Source: DASPHG01 sp035629775 (GTDB lineage: Bacteria; Actinomycetota; Thermoleophilia; Solirubrobacterales; Thermoleophilaceae). From it: a DNA stretch of 64,000 nt. Each line of letters starts with the position of its first letter. The first letter of the stretch is position 1. Under the pieces are notes generated by a model that ran no database searches, was not told the origin of the DNA, and saw only the letters and a program-made list of their open reading frames with translations. Shown here in pieces: positions 1-8,772 of the stretch. The position numbers and the translations under genes are program-made. Location of the stretch: positions 23,770 to 87,769 of the forward strand of contig DASPHG010000007.1 of NCBI GenBank assembly GCA_035629775.1, in the 5' to 3' direction.

Positions 1-2
1 AC

Positions 3-356
3 GAGCGGTTCGTCTTCGCGGCCGAGGACAACGACCTCTCCTACCGCTGGCTGCGCGCGGGCCGGCGGCTGCGCTACGAGCCGGCACTGGTGGTTCACCA
101 CCGCGACTGGCGAGCGCCGACCGAGCTGCGAACCCTCTACCGCCGCTACTGGTACTGGCAGGGAATCTTCTACGCGAAGCACCTGCGCGGCCGTGACCTC
201 AGCGTGCTGCGGTTTCTCGCCCACGACGCATACGCCCTCGCCCGCTATGCAGCGGCGCGCGCACTCAGGCGCGGGTCCGAGGTGCCCGATCCCAGGTCTG
301 GCCTCGCCCGTGGGCTCCCGTCGGGGCTCGCGACCGGGCTCCGGCGCGAGTGGTAG
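3..356 (+). CDS. Glycosyltransferase family 2, C-terminal part (start outside window)
   Basis: Only the last 117 codons are in the window. The frame opens at base 3 and reads ERFVFAAEDNDLSYRWLRAG, the ED-x-D-L-xx-R-xxxG segment that in GT2 enzymes holds the catalytic-base region after the GT-A nucleotide-binding core. It is followed by a pale hydrophilic tail rich in Arg and Tyr (RRYWYWQGIFYAKHLR). GT2 enzymes transfer sugars from nucleotide-sugar donors at the cytoplasmic face of the membrane. The next gene overlaps its stop by 7 bp, so both are probably co-transcribed as part of the polysaccharide locus. Acceptor and donor cannot be inferred. Confidence 0.8.
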   Translation, partial: ERFVFAAEDNDLSYRWLRAGRRLRYEPALVVHHRDWRAPTELRTLYRRYWYWQGIFYAKHLRGRDLSVLRFLAHDAYALARYAAARALRRGSEVPDPRSGLARGLPSGLATGLRREW

Positions 357-1111
357 AAGTGATCGCAGTGGCCGCCGAGGAACCGCTTCCGCATCACGTC
401 CTCGACCGGATCCGCAGGACGCGCCATCGGCCGGCGCCGACACAGCCGGATTACCTCCACCTTCGGTACCTCGTCGCGCATATCCGCGCCGCGCTCGCCG
501 AGATCGGTCCCGCGGCCGAGGTGCTCGACGTCTATTGCGGAACGTCCCCGTACGACGACCTTCTGCCGGGCTCGCCGCAGGTGACGCGCATGGACATCGA
601 CAACCGGTACGGCCACCCGGACGTCGTCTCGTCGGACTTCCTCCCGTTCGAGGATGGGCGATTCGATCTGGTCGTCTGCTACGAGGCCTTCCACTACGCA
701 CCGGACCCGGTCGCGGCCACCGCGGAGCTCGCGCGCGTGCTGCGGCCCGGCGGGCACGCCCTGGTCACGGTCCCGCTCGTGTGGCAGTACGACCGAACCG
801 TCCTGGAGCACCGGTTCACCGGACCCAGCCTGCGGGCCCTGTTCGCCGACTGGGAGGTGATCCGCGTGGTCGAGAATGGCGGCCGGGCCGTTTCCTGGGC
901 TCTCCTCACCGGAAGCCTGGTCAACCTCGTGGAGGAGAGCAGCGCGCGTCGCGGTAGCCCGCCAGCTCTGCGTGGGGTATTCGCCGCGGTCTACCTCGTG
1001 CTGAATGCGCTGGCAGTCCAGATGGACCGACTCGAGCGCAGGCTCACCGGCGGGCCCCACACCCTGCCGCCCAACCTCCTGGTCGCCGCCCGCCGCCCGC
1101 CGCATGGCTGA
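350..1111 (+). CDS. SAM-dependent class I methyltransferase
   Basis: 253 aa. A class I Rossmann methyltransferase pattern is visible: motif I at about residues 58-64 (VLDVYCG, with the usual second Gly shifted), an acidic motif II (RMDID, about 80-85), a DLVVCYEAFHY motif near 110-120, and the post-motif LARVLRPGGHALVTVP. The GTG start at 350 overlaps the upstream stop, which fits translational coupling. The canonical ExGxGxG loop is degenerate (DVYCGTSPYDD), so SAM binding is likely but not certain. In this cluster it probably methylates a sugar, nucleotide-sugar or glycan end. The substrate is unknown. Confidence 0.75.
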   Translation: MVEVIAVAAEEPLPHHVLDRIRRTRHRPAPTQPDYLHLRYLVAHIRAALAEIGPAAEVLDVYCGTSPYDDLLPGSPQVTRMDIDNRYGHPDVVSSDFLPFEDGRFDLVVCYEAFHYAPDPVAATAELARVLRPGGHALVTVPLVWQYDRTVLEHRFTGPSLRALFADWEVIRVVENGGRAVSWALLTGSLVNLVEESSARRGSPPALRGVFAAVYLVLNALAVQMDRLERRLTGGPHTLPPNLLVAARRPPHG

Positions 1112-2060
1112 CCGGCCCGACGTGACCGTGGTAATCCCGACCCGCGACCGCTGGGACGTGGTGCCCCGGACGGTCGCGAGCGCGCTCGCGCAGGAATCGG
1201 TTGAAGTCGAGGCGGTCGTCGTCGACGACGGCTCCGCACAACCGGCTGGCGAGGACGCGTTCGGAGGTGACCCGAGGGTGACGATCGTTCGGCACGCGAG
1301 ACCGCTCGGGGTATCCCACGCCCGCAACGCCGGCATACGCGCGGCGGCCGGGCCGTGGGTGGCGCTCCTCGACGACGACGACCTCTGGTCACCGCTCAAG
1401 CTGAAGGAGCAGCTCGAAGAGGCGGAGCGGACCGGCGCCGACTGGGTGTACAGCGCCGTCGTCCTGGTGGACGCGGCGCTTCGACCGCTCGAGCACCTGG
1501 CCGCGCCCGACCCGCCCGCACTGCCCGACCTGCTGATCTCCGAGCCGACGTCCGCGATACCGGCAGGCGCGTCGAACGTGTGTGTCAGGACCGACACGAT
1601 CCGAGCGACCGGCGGCTTCGATGAGCACCTGTTCCATCTGGCCGACTGGGACCTCTGGATCAGACTGGCGGCGGAGGGCCTGCCCGCGGCCTGTCAGGAG
1701 TCACACGTGGCCTATGTCCGCCACCCGGGCAGCATGCTCGTCAAGGTGCCGGACCTGTTGACACGCGAGGCGGATTACCTGTTCGACAAGCATGCCGGGG
1801 AAGCGGCGGCTCGTGGCCTGTCGTTCGACCGTCTGCGATTCGAGCGCTGGATCGCGTCGGGGCACAGGCGCGCGGGCCGGCGACGCCAAGCCGCGCGCGT
1901 GTACCTGCGAGGAGCGGTCAGGCACCGCAGCGCGGGCAACCTCTTTCGCGCCCTCGGCGCCCTGCTGGGCGAGACAACCTGGGGGCGGGTCGCCCGGCGG
2001 CGCCACACTGACCCGCTCGAGCGGCCGCGCTGGCTGGAAAGCTTCGCCGAGGTGCCATGA
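1104..2060 (+). CDS. Glycosyltransferase family 2
   Basis: 318 aa from the ATG at 1104, which overlaps the methyltransferase stop by 8 bp. The N-terminus has the GT-A signature VTVVIPTRDRWDVV followed by VVVDDGS and, near residue 90, the metal-binding LLDDDDLW. Later FDEHLFHLADWDLWIRLA matches the xDWDLWxRL acceptor-site motif of this subfamily. It would transfer a sugar from a nucleotide donor to a lipid-linked or polysaccharide acceptor in the cytoplasm. It resembles the GT2 at 22419-23417 over both the core and the Arg-rich C-terminal part, so the two look like paralogues at opposite ends of the locus. Confidence 0.9.
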   Translation: MADRPDVTVVIPTRDRWDVVPRTVASALAQESVEVEAVVVDDGSAQPAGEDAFGGDPRVTIVRHARPLGVSHARNAGIRAAAGPWVALLDDDDLWSPLKLKEQLEEAERTGADWVYSAVVLVDAALRPLEHLAAPDPPALPDLLISEPTSAIPAGASNVCVRTDTIRATGGFDEHLFHLADWDLWIRLAAEGLPAACQESHVAYVRHPGSMLVKVPDLLTREADYLFDKHAGEAAARGLSFDRLRFERWIASGHRRAGRRRQAARVYLRGAVRHRSAGNLFRALGALLGETTWGRVARRRHTDPLERPRWLESFAEVP

Positions 2061-3124
2061 GGGTCCTGCTCCCTATAGATCGCATCGCCGACGCCGGCAT
2101 CGGCCGCGTGACCGCCGAGATCTGCCGGTGGCTGCCGACTGCGCTACCCGACGGCGACCGGCTCGTCACCGTCGGAGGGGGACCGCCCTGCAGCACGCAT
2201 TCGTCGGTCACGCATGTGATGACCGACGCGCCCCCCGTGAACAGGCTCGCGCGGTTCTTCCACGAGCAGGCCGTGATCGCGCGTGCCGCCCGCCGGGCCG
2301 ACCTGATCCACCTGACCGACCACCGAGCGCCCATCATCAGCGGACGGCCCTTCCTGATCACGATTCACGACCTCTTCTTCGTGACGCATCCGGAGTGGTA
2401 CGGCTCGGGGGTCGCCGAGTACAAGCGGGGGATGCTCCGTCTCGCGCTGGCGAAAGGGCCCGCCGCGATCGCGTGCGTCTCCGAGTACACCCGCGCGTGC
2501 CTGCTCCGTCTGTTCCCGGAGGTGGAGGCGGAACGGGTTCACGTCGTGCACCCCGGAGTCGACGCCGACTTCGAGGGCCGCGCGAGCGGCGGGCAGGATG
2601 AGTTCTTCCTAACCGTCTCGACGATCGAGCCGCGGAAGAACCACTTGACGCTCCTCGAAGCGTTCAAGCTCGCACGCAGCCGCGGGCTGCAGTTGCGCTG
2701 GAAGATCGCCGGCGGCCCGCTCTACGCCGGCCATCGCATCGCGCGGACCTTGGCGGCCGCGGGCCCGGAAGTGGAGTTTGCGGGCTTCGTGAGCGACGGG
2801 GAGCGCGAGCGGCTGTACAGATCCGCCGCGTTCGTCGCGCTGCCGTCGCGCGCCGAGGGATTCGGGTTCACGCCACTCGAGGCCATGGCACGGGGCGTGC
2901 CGGTGATCTGCTCATCCGGCAGCGCGTTGGACGAGACCGCCGGAGACGCGGCGCTCCGAGTCGATCCCGACGACGTCGAGGGCTGGGCCGACGCGCTCCT
3001 GCGGATGGAGGCCGACAACGACCTCCGCGCCCGCCTGCGCGAGCGCGGCGCCGCTCAGATCAAGAAGTTTGATCCGCTTGAGTCTGCGCGGCGATACGTT
3101 CGGATCTATCGCGCTCTTCTCTAG
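2057..3124 (+). CDS. Glycosyltransferase family 4 (GT-B fold)
   Basis: 355 aa, ATGA overlap with the preceding GT2. The C-terminal half shows the retaining GT4 signature: the TIEPRKNHLTLLEAF donor-phosphate region and the E-x7-E motif within SRAEGFGFTPLEAMARG, followed by GVPVICS. The N-terminal half starts with RVLLPIDRIADAGIGR, a glycine turn typical of the acceptor domain. It acts on a lipid-linked or nascent polysaccharide in the cytoplasm. The last 65 bp overlap, tail to tail, the coding region of the opposing autokinase gene. Sugar specificity cannot be read from the sequence. Confidence 0.9.
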   Translation: MRVLLPIDRIADAGIGRVTAEICRWLPTALPDGDRLVTVGGGPPCSTHSSVTHVMTDAPPVNRLARFFHEQAVIARAARRADLIHLTDHRAPIISGRPFLITIHDLFFVTHPEWYGSGVAEYKRGMLRLALAKGPAAIACVSEYTRACLLRLFPEVEAERVHVVHPGVDADFEGRASGGQDEFFLTVSTIEPRKNHLTLLEAFKLARSRGLQLRWKIAGGPLYAGHRIARTLAAAGPEVEFAGFVSDGERERLYRSAAFVALPSRAEGFGFTPLEAMARGVPVICSSGSALDETAGDAALRVDPDDVEGWADALLRMEADNDLRARLRERGAAQIKKFDPLESARRYVRIYRALL

Positions 3125-4631
3125 CGGTCTCGGGATCCATCCCGTAGCCGTATGCGTCGGCGTCGCCGCGCGAAGCCACATCGTTGATCACGACGCCGAG
3201 CGTGGGCGCTCCGAGATTGACCAGCTGTCCCCTCAGCGTCTCGAGGGCGTTGCGGGTGTTCTTGAGAAGCCGCGCCACGACCACCACTCCGCTGACCTGG
3301 TTCACGAGCGGGATCGCATCCGAGACCACTGGGAGCGGCGGGGTGTCCACGATCACGAGGTCGTATTCCTTCTCGGCCTTCCGGAGCAGTGACTGCATGC
3401 CGTCCGACTCGATCAGCTGGGCCGGGTTCGGCGGCGTCCAGCCGGCGAAGAGCACGTCGACCGTGTGGTCCGGGCTGTCCGAGTCGCCGGACTCTCGGAC
3501 CGAGACCGTCTGGACCGCCTCCTCGAAGTCCAACTCGTGCACGAGTACCTCCGCCAGCCCGCGGGTAGGGCCTGTGCCGACGAGGTGACGCAGCGCCGGG
3601 TTGCGCAGGTCGGCCTCGATCAGCAGCACGCGGTGCCCCGCCATCGCGTCGATGACCGCGAGGAACCACGCGACGGTGGTCTTGCCGTCGCCCGCCGCCG
3701 CCGACGTCACCATCACGGATTCGAGCTGGCGGTCGACGTTGAAATAGCGCAGGTTCGTGCGCAGCATCTGGAACGCGACCCCCTCGCGTTCCACCGCGCT
3801 CGAGGCGGCCCCCCGCCGCAGGGAGCGACTCCGCGGGATCGCGCCGAGCAGCGGCAGCTCGAGCAGGTCCGTGATGTCGTCGGGAGTGCGCATCCGGCGA
3901 TCGACACGATCCAGGAAGATCGCGAGACCGCACCCGAGGATCAGCCCCAGCACGAAGCCGAGCGCGATGTTGCGTTTGGGCCGCGGCGACGACGGCGCAT
4001 CGGGCGGCACGGCCTCCTGGACGAGCTCTGCGTTTCCGGTCTGAAGAGCCGCCAGTACGCCGAGCTCCTCCGCCCGCCGCCGCAGCGCGTTGCCCCTGCC
4101 GGCCACTTCGGTCGGCAGTGCCGAGATCTGGCGCTCGATCAGGGCCTGAGCCTCCACGACCTGGCGCCGGTCGGCCTCGCGGCGGAACTCGACGAACTCG
4201 CTCGCGTACGCATTCGCGATTCGTGCGGCGCGCTCGGCGTCCTCGTCCGTCGCCGTGATGTCCACGAGATCTGCATCCGTTCCGGCGTCGACGCCGATCC
4301 GGCTCTGGATGTCGCCGGCCGTCAGGCCCTCGTCCAGCGCCTCCGCCGTGCGGCGGCTGACCGCCGCCAGCGCGACCAGCTCCAGGTTGGTCTGGCCCGC
4401 CCGCGCCGGATCGAGCGCCGGGGCGAACACAGACTGGCCAAACAGCGTGTTGCTCAGGTAGGACTCACGGAACAGGAGCGAAGACGAAGCCGAGTACTTC
4501 TCCTCCTGCGTGAGGGTGATGGCCCACGCGACCGCCGGCGCGATCAGCGCGCAGGCCAAGACGAGATACCAGCGTCGTCCTACGGCGCGTAGGAGCGTGA
4601 GTACGTACGGTTCGTCTCGGGAGCCCTGCAC
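3060..4631 (-). CDS. Wzz-type chain-length regulator fused to tyrosine autokinase (CpsD/Wzc-like)
   Basis: 523 aa from the GTG at 4631, 14 bp after the upstream stop; the open frame reaches 4682 but would overlap that gene. Domain order: a Wzz N-terminus with a first membrane segment (WYLVLACALIAPAVAWAI), a periplasmic helical stretch, a second membrane segment (GFVLGLILGCGLAIFL), then a BY-kinase domain. The kinase has Walker A (SAAAGDGKTT), Walker A' (VLLIEADLRNP) and Walker B (YDLVIVDTPP). These proteins set polymer length and control export by Tyr phosphorylation. The C-terminus has only two tyrosines (DAYGYG) rather than a long Tyr cluster. The 3' end overlaps the convergent GT4 gene by 65 bp. 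Confidence 0.88.
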   Translation of the reverse strand: MQGSRDEPYVLTLLRAVGRRWYLVLACALIAPAVAWAITLTQEEKYSASSSLLFRESYLSNTLFGQSVFAPALDPARAGQTNLELVALAAVSRRTAEALDEGLTAGDIQSRIGVDAGTDADLVDITATDEDAERAARIANAYASEFVEFRREADRRQVVEAQALIERQISALPTEVAGRGNALRRRAEELGVLAALQTGNAELVQEAVPPDAPSSPRPKRNIALGFVLGLILGCGLAIFLDRVDRRMRTPDDITDLLELPLLGAIPRSRSLRRGAASSAVEREGVAFQMLRTNLRYFNVDRQLESVMVTSAAAGDGKTTVAWFLAVIDAMAGHRVLLIEADLRNPALRHLVGTGPTRGLAEVLVHELDFEEAVQTVSVRESGDSDSPDHTVDVLFAGWTPPNPAQLIESDGMQSLLRKAEKEYDLVIVDTPPLPVVSDAIPLVNQVSGVVVVARLLKNTRNALETLRGQLVNLGAPTLGVVINDVASRGDADAYGYGMDPETAREERDRSERIAAQTQADQTS

Positions 4632-4645
4632 GCGAGTGGGGCAGT

Positions 4646-5740
4646 CTAGCCGCCGTCGCCGGGCGCTCCAGGCTCGAGCCACTCGCGCAGCTCGCGCTTG
4701 AAGCGCGCGACCGAGAACCTTTCCGCGTTACGTCGGCACGTTGCCTCGCTGATCTCGCCCTTGGCCACCTCACGGACGGCCTCCGCCAGGAGATCGCGGT
4801 CGGGCGAGGGGACGCGGTAGCCGGTCTCGCCATGAAGCACGGTGTCGCGTGAGCCGCCGACGTCGAGCGCAACGACGGGCGTGCCGCAGGCCTGCGCCTC
4901 CACGGGGACGATCCCGAAGTCCTCGTTTGCCGGGAAGACCACGGCGAGACTCGAGCGGTACAGCTCCCGCAGCCGGTCGTCCGACGGCTTGATCTCGAAG
5001 CGCACGTCGGCACCGAGCGCCGAGGCGAGCGACCGGAGCTCGCCCTCGCGGGGCCCCCAGCCGGCCACCGTCAGCGGCACCCCGGCTCTCGCGCATGCTT
5101 CGATCGCCAGGTCGATCCGCTTGTACGGGATGAACCGCGAGATCGCGAGCGCGCGCTCACGCACCGGCTTGTCGCCGGGCGTGTACCACTCCGTGTCGAC
5201 CGGGGGATGGATGACCCGAGCCTCGCGACCGTAGAAGGCGGTGATGCGCTCGGCGACCGCGGTGGAGATCCCAGCGAAGTGGTCGACGTGGTCGGCGCTG
5301 CGCAGATCCCATCTGCGCATGAGGGAGAGCGCGGGGCGAAGCACCGCCTGCGACCGTGCGGTGCGCGTGTCGATGTCCGGATCCCACGCGTAGCGCATGG
5401 GCGCGTAGCAGTAGCAGTAGTGCTCGGCGGCCTTCCCGGGTGGGAATGCCTTCACGCAGGCGTGGCTGGACGTGATGACCTTGTCGTAAGGCGCGCGCAC
5501 GTCGATGAGCCTCCACGCGAGCGGCATGAGGGGGAGCGTCAGCTCGCGGCGATGCCGCGTGAACGCAAAGCGGTCGAGGAACGTCGTGGTCACCGGTCGC
5601 CGCCCGAAGTCGAAGTCGACGTCCTCCTCGCGCGTCAGCGCGTAGAGGTCGGCGTCGGGAAACGCCCCCGCCATGGCCTCGAAGGTCTTCTCGCTTCCTG
5701 CCCGCGAAGCGAGCCATTCGTGGGCGATGGCCAGGCGCAC
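4646..5740 (-). CDS. Glycosyltransferase family 4
   Basis: 364 aa from the GTG at 5740, two bases after the upstream stop; the longer open frame adds a low-complexity Gly/Arg stretch unlike the family. It begins VRLAIAHEWLASRAGSEKTF, the usual GT4 N-terminal strand with the Gly-Ser-E loop. The C-terminal half has FIPYKRIDLAIEA and the E-x7-E motif NEDFGIVPVEAQACGTPVV. A retaining GT-B transferase for surface polysaccharide assembly. It forms a minus-strand operon with the GT4 upstream and the Wzz/kinase downstream. Confidence 0.9.
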   Translation of the reverse strand: MRLAIAHEWLASRAGSEKTFEAMAGAFPDADLYALTREEDVDFDFGRRPVTTTFLDRFAFTRHRRELTLPLMPLAWRLIDVRAPYDKVITSSHACVKAFPPGKAAEHYCYCYAPMRYAWDPDIDTRTARSQAVLRPALSLMRRWDLRSADHVDHFAGISTAVAERITAFYGREARVIHPPVDTEWYTPGDKPVRERALAISRFIPYKRIDLAIEACARAGVPLTVAGWGPREGELRSLASALGADVRFEIKPSDDRLRELYRSSLAVVFPANEDFGIVPVEAQACGTPVVALDVGGSRDTVLHGETGYRVPSPDRDLLAEAVREVAKGEISEATCRRNAERFSVARFKRELREWLEPGAPGDGG

Positions 5741-5742
5741 GG

Positions 5743-6864
5743 TCAGACGACCTGGCGGAGCAGCTCGACCGTCCGAGTCGCCGTCCGCTCGATCCCGTAG
5801 CCCGACGCAGCCCGTACCGCCGCGTCCGCCATCCGCTTGTACAGGGCCGGATCGCTCATGAGCGCGACCGCCGCGTTCGCCGTCGCCCACGGGTCGTTCG
5901 GCGGCACCAGGATCCCGTTGCGACCGCGTTCGAGGATGTCCAGGGGGCCTCCCGCGGCCGTCGCCACCACCGGCCGCCCGGTTGCCATGGCTTCCACGAC
6001 CACCTGCCCGAACGGCTCGGGCAAGACGGATGTGTGCAGTGCGACATGTCCGCGAGCGAAGAACGCATACGGGTCATCGACGAAGCCCGTGAACTCGACG
6101 GCCTCCTGTAGGCCAAGCCTGTCGGCGAGGTCGACCAGCTCCTCCGCGTAGGCCTGCTCCCCCACCTCGACGCTCCCGCCGATCAGGAGACGGGCTTCCG
6201 GCAGTTGGCGGCGTATGCGGGCGAGGGCCGAGAGCGCGACGTCCTGCCCCTTCCAGCGCTCGATCCGACCGAGCATCGCGAAGGTTGGAGCCGACGCTTG
6301 CGGGGCGGGGGAAATCTCGGGGCACCGTGTTATGCCGCTTGGGATGACGACGGGGTTTCCGGGAATGGGCGCCGACCGCGCAGTGGCCGCCGAGTTCGCC
6401 ACCACGGCCGTGGGCCGGAGCACCCCGAAGAAGAGTTGCAGGCTACGACGGAGCCTGATCGGCAGGTACGGCGGCTGCAGGATGTCCCGCACGTGCACGA
6501 CGTGCGGCACCCGCGCCAGGCGGGCGACGAGCGCTCCATAGATATGGGACTTGAGCGAATTCGAGTAGACGAGCTGCGCGCCTCGCTCGCGTGTCAGGTC
6601 GGCGATCCTCAGTGCAGCGCGAAACAGGTGCGGGCCGCGACTCGTGATGTCTGCCAGAGGGCGGACGTTGTCGATCCGAATCCGCTCGACGTCAGCAAGC
6701 GGGACGATCTCCACGCAGTGGCCCGCGGACTCGAGCCGCTCCTGAAACGGGCCGTGCCCGGGAAGCACGAACGTGGATTCGACGTCAGGTTTCAGAGCGT
6801 CGGCGAGCCGCGCCATAGCGAGCTGGCCGCCCCCGCGCTCCACAACGTGGTCGAGGACGACCAT
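5743..6864 (-). CDS. Glycosyltransferase family 4
   Basis: 373 aa from the ATG at 6864 (MVVLDHVVERGGGQLAMARL). A GTG 12 bases upstream is also possible, and neither has a clear Shine-Dalgarno. The acceptor-domain glycine loop is VERGGGQLAMARLADAL. The donor domain has MLGRIERWKGQDVALSAL and the E-x7-E motif PEPFGQVVVEAMATGRPVV. It is a cytoplasmic retaining GT-B enzyme. First gene of a three-gene minus-strand operon, divergent from the acyltransferase gene with only 40 bp between starts, so a shared promoter region is likely. Confidence 0.9.
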   Translation of the reverse strand: MVVLDHVVERGGGQLAMARLADALKPDVESTFVLPGHGPFQERLESAGHCVEIVPLADVERIRIDNVRPLADITSRGPHLFRAALRIADLTRERGAQLVYSNSLKSHIYGALVARLARVPHVVHVRDILQPPYLPIRLRRSLQLFFGVLRPTAVVANSAATARSAPIPGNPVVIPSGITRCPEISPAPQASAPTFAMLGRIERWKGQDVALSALARIRRQLPEARLLIGGSVEVGEQAYAEELVDLADRLGLQEAVEFTGFVDDPYAFFARGHVALHTSVLPEPFGQVVVEAMATGRPVVATAAGGPLDILERGRNGILVPPNDPWATANAAVALMSDPALYKRMADAAVRAASGYGIERTATRTVELLRQVV

Positions 6865-6904
6865 TCGCAATGGCACTGGCCGATTCTTGCACGGAGGCAC
6901 CCGA

Positions 6905-7507
6905 GTGAAGCACCGCGTGTACGCCAAACTACCCGCCGTGAATAGGTCGACGCCCACCGATGCGCCAGCGCCGCTGCCACCGCCAGCCGTGAGCGGGCGT
7001 ACCGCTCGAATGCGCGAGCTCTACTACCAGCAGCTCCTCGCGCGGATTCCGACCCACATCGGGTCCGGGTTCAGAGAGCGGCACCTGCGCCGTCGAGGAG
7101 CGGTTATCGGACACGACTGCTTCATCGGCGCCGGCGTCCACATGGTCGCGCCCGAGCGCCTCGAGCTCGCCGACCGGGGCTCGATCTCGCCCGGTGCCAT
7201 CCTCGACGCGCGCGGCGGGCTCCGCATCGGGGAGGCCACGATGGTCGGAATCCGGGCCGTCGTGCTCACCAGCTCCCACCGCTTCGAGCGGCTGGACGTG
7301 CCGATGCGGGACCAGGGGCTCGACTACGCGCCGGTCAGCATCGGAGACGACGTCTGGATCGGCGCAAACGTGGTTCTCCTGCCCGGCGTCAACGTGGGGA
7401 GCGGCTCGATCGTCGCCGCCGGGTCGGTCGTCACGGCAGACGTGGGCGAGCGCGAGATCGTCGGAGGTGTGCCGGCCCGGCGCATCGGATCGCGCTCAGA
7501 AGGCTGA
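6905..7507 (+). CDS. Hexapeptide-repeat (LbH) acyltransferase
   Basis: 200 aa. The start is placed at the GTG at 6905 because a perfect GGAGG (6893-6897) lies 7 bases upstream. The protein is a left-handed beta-helix O- or N-acyltransferase: repeated [LIV]-G-x4 hexads (VIGHDCFIGAGVHM, ISIGDDVWIGANVVLLPGV, VGSGSIVAAGSVV) and the terminal VVTADVGEREIVGGVPARRIG. The conserved catalytic-type His is in TSSHRFE. It likely acetylates a sugar of the polysaccharide using acetyl-CoA. TGATG overlap with the flippase gene downstream suggests coupled translation. Confidence 0.88.
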   Translation: MKHRVYAKLPAVNRSTPTDAPAPLPPPAVSGRTARMRELYYQQLLARIPTHIGSGFRERHLRRRGAVIGHDCFIGAGVHMVAPERLELADRGSISPGAILDARGGLRIGEATMVGIRAVVLTSSHRFERLDVPMRDQGLDYAPVSIGDDVWIGANVVLLPGVNVGSGSIVAAGSVVTADVGEREIVGGVPARRIGSRSEG

Positions 7508-8772
7508 TGCGCGGCTTCTTCGGTCGCGCCCTGGCCGCGTTCGCCGGCCAGGCGGGACAGGCCGCCGCCAGCGTCCTTCTGCTGGTCGCCATCGCCCGCG
7601 CGATGCCCCCGGCGGAGCGGGGCGAATTCGTGCTCCTCACCCTGCTGCCGCAGCTCGGCGTCTACCTGGTGACCCTGGGGTTGCCCGCCGCGGCGCTCTA
7701 TTACGCCGCGCGCCGTCCCGAACGCAGACGCGCCGTGGTCGGGCTCTCGCTTGCCGGCGCAGTGGCAGCGGGGGTGATCCTCACGGCGATCGCGCCGGCC
7801 ATCTTCGAGCTGACGGACGTCGATCGGCCGAGCCTCTGGGTTCTTCTGGCCGGCAACACGACCGTCAGCTGGGTGATCTTCCTGAGCTGGGTCGCCTACG
7901 GGATGAGCCGCTACTACGTGGGGGGAGGGCTACGCACGGTGCCCGTGATGTTCGCGGCCGCGGCGGTCGCCGGCGCCCAGGCAACCGGCTCGGTGACGAC
8001 TCACGAAGCGTACGTCTGGTGGATCGTGCCGCACGTCGTCCTCGCAGCGGTTTCGCTCGGGTACGTCCTCAGGCGGTACGGAATCGAATGGCCTACGAGG
8101 CCGGAGCTTCGTGAATGGGGTTGGTACTCCGTCCGCGGATCGGCCACGCAGGTCACCAATCTCGTCGCGCTGCGTTTCGACCAGTGGCTGCTCGGCGCCC
8201 TGGGGACAACGGCGGGAGTGGGCGTGTACTCGATCGCCGCGGCGCTGTCCGAGACCGTCCTCCTGGTCGGCCGGGCCGTCGGCGTCGTAGTCCTGGTCGA
8301 CACGGCCAGCGATCGCGACCGGCGGGCGATTCGCAAGCAGATCGGGGTTAGCGTCGGGATCGCATGCGTGGCCGCCGGCGTGCTGGCGGCGATCGTGGCC
8401 CCGCTCGTGAATGGCGCCGTGGGCAGCTCCTACGAGGACGCCGCCACGCTCACCCAGATCCTGCTGCTCGGGACGCCGGGCATGATCGTGGCGAGGCTCG
8501 TGTCGAATGCGCTCGCCGGGGCGGGCCGTCCGGGCCGGGGCTCGCTGTACAACATGGTCGCGGTCGTCGTCACGGTGAGCTTCGACTTCCTGTTGATCCC
8601 GAGCCATGGGGCAAACGGAGCTGCCTGGGCGTCGGTAATCGGCTACACGTCGGCGGGGCTGGTCGCGCTCCCTGAGATCATCCGCTCGCCGGCACGCGAC
8701 TCAGTGTCCGCGGACGCCCCTCCGTCCGATTCAGCCGAGAATCCCACCCGCTCCAGCGAGCGCGCGAGCTGA
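7507..8772 (+). CDS. Polysaccharide flippase (Wzx/MOP-superfamily membrane protein)
   Basis: 421 aa with about 12 hydrophobic segments from residue 10 to 395 (for example AAASVLLLVAIARAM, LGVYLVTLGLPAAALYYA, GAVAAGVILTAIAPAIF). The pattern and length match oligosaccharide flippases of the MATE/MOP superfamily, which move undecaprenyl-linked repeat units across the membrane. The hydrophilic 25-residue tail after the last segment is Ser/Asp-rich and its coding region overlaps the opposing gene by 130 bp. No catalytic motifs are expected. The gene overlaps the acyltransferase stop by one base. Confidence 0.82.
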   Translation: MRGFFGRALAAFAGQAGQAAASVLLLVAIARAMPPAERGEFVLLTLLPQLGVYLVTLGLPAAALYYAARRPERRRAVVGLSLAGAVAAGVILTAIAPAIFELTDVDRPSLWVLLAGNTTVSWVIFLSWVAYGMSRYYVGGGLRTVPVMFAAAAVAGAQATGSVTTHEAYVWWIVPHVVLAAVSLGYVLRRYGIEWPTRPELREWGWYSVRGSATQVTNLVALRFDQWLLGALGTTAGVGVYSIAAALSETVLLVGRAVGVVVLVDTASDRDRRAIRKQIGVSVGIACVAAGVLAAIVAPLVNGAVGSSYEDAATLTQILLLGTPGMIVARLVSNALAGAGRPGRGSLYNMVAVVVTVSFDFLLIPSHGANGAAWASVIGYTSAGLVALPEIIRSPARDSVSADAPPSDSAENPTRSSERAS

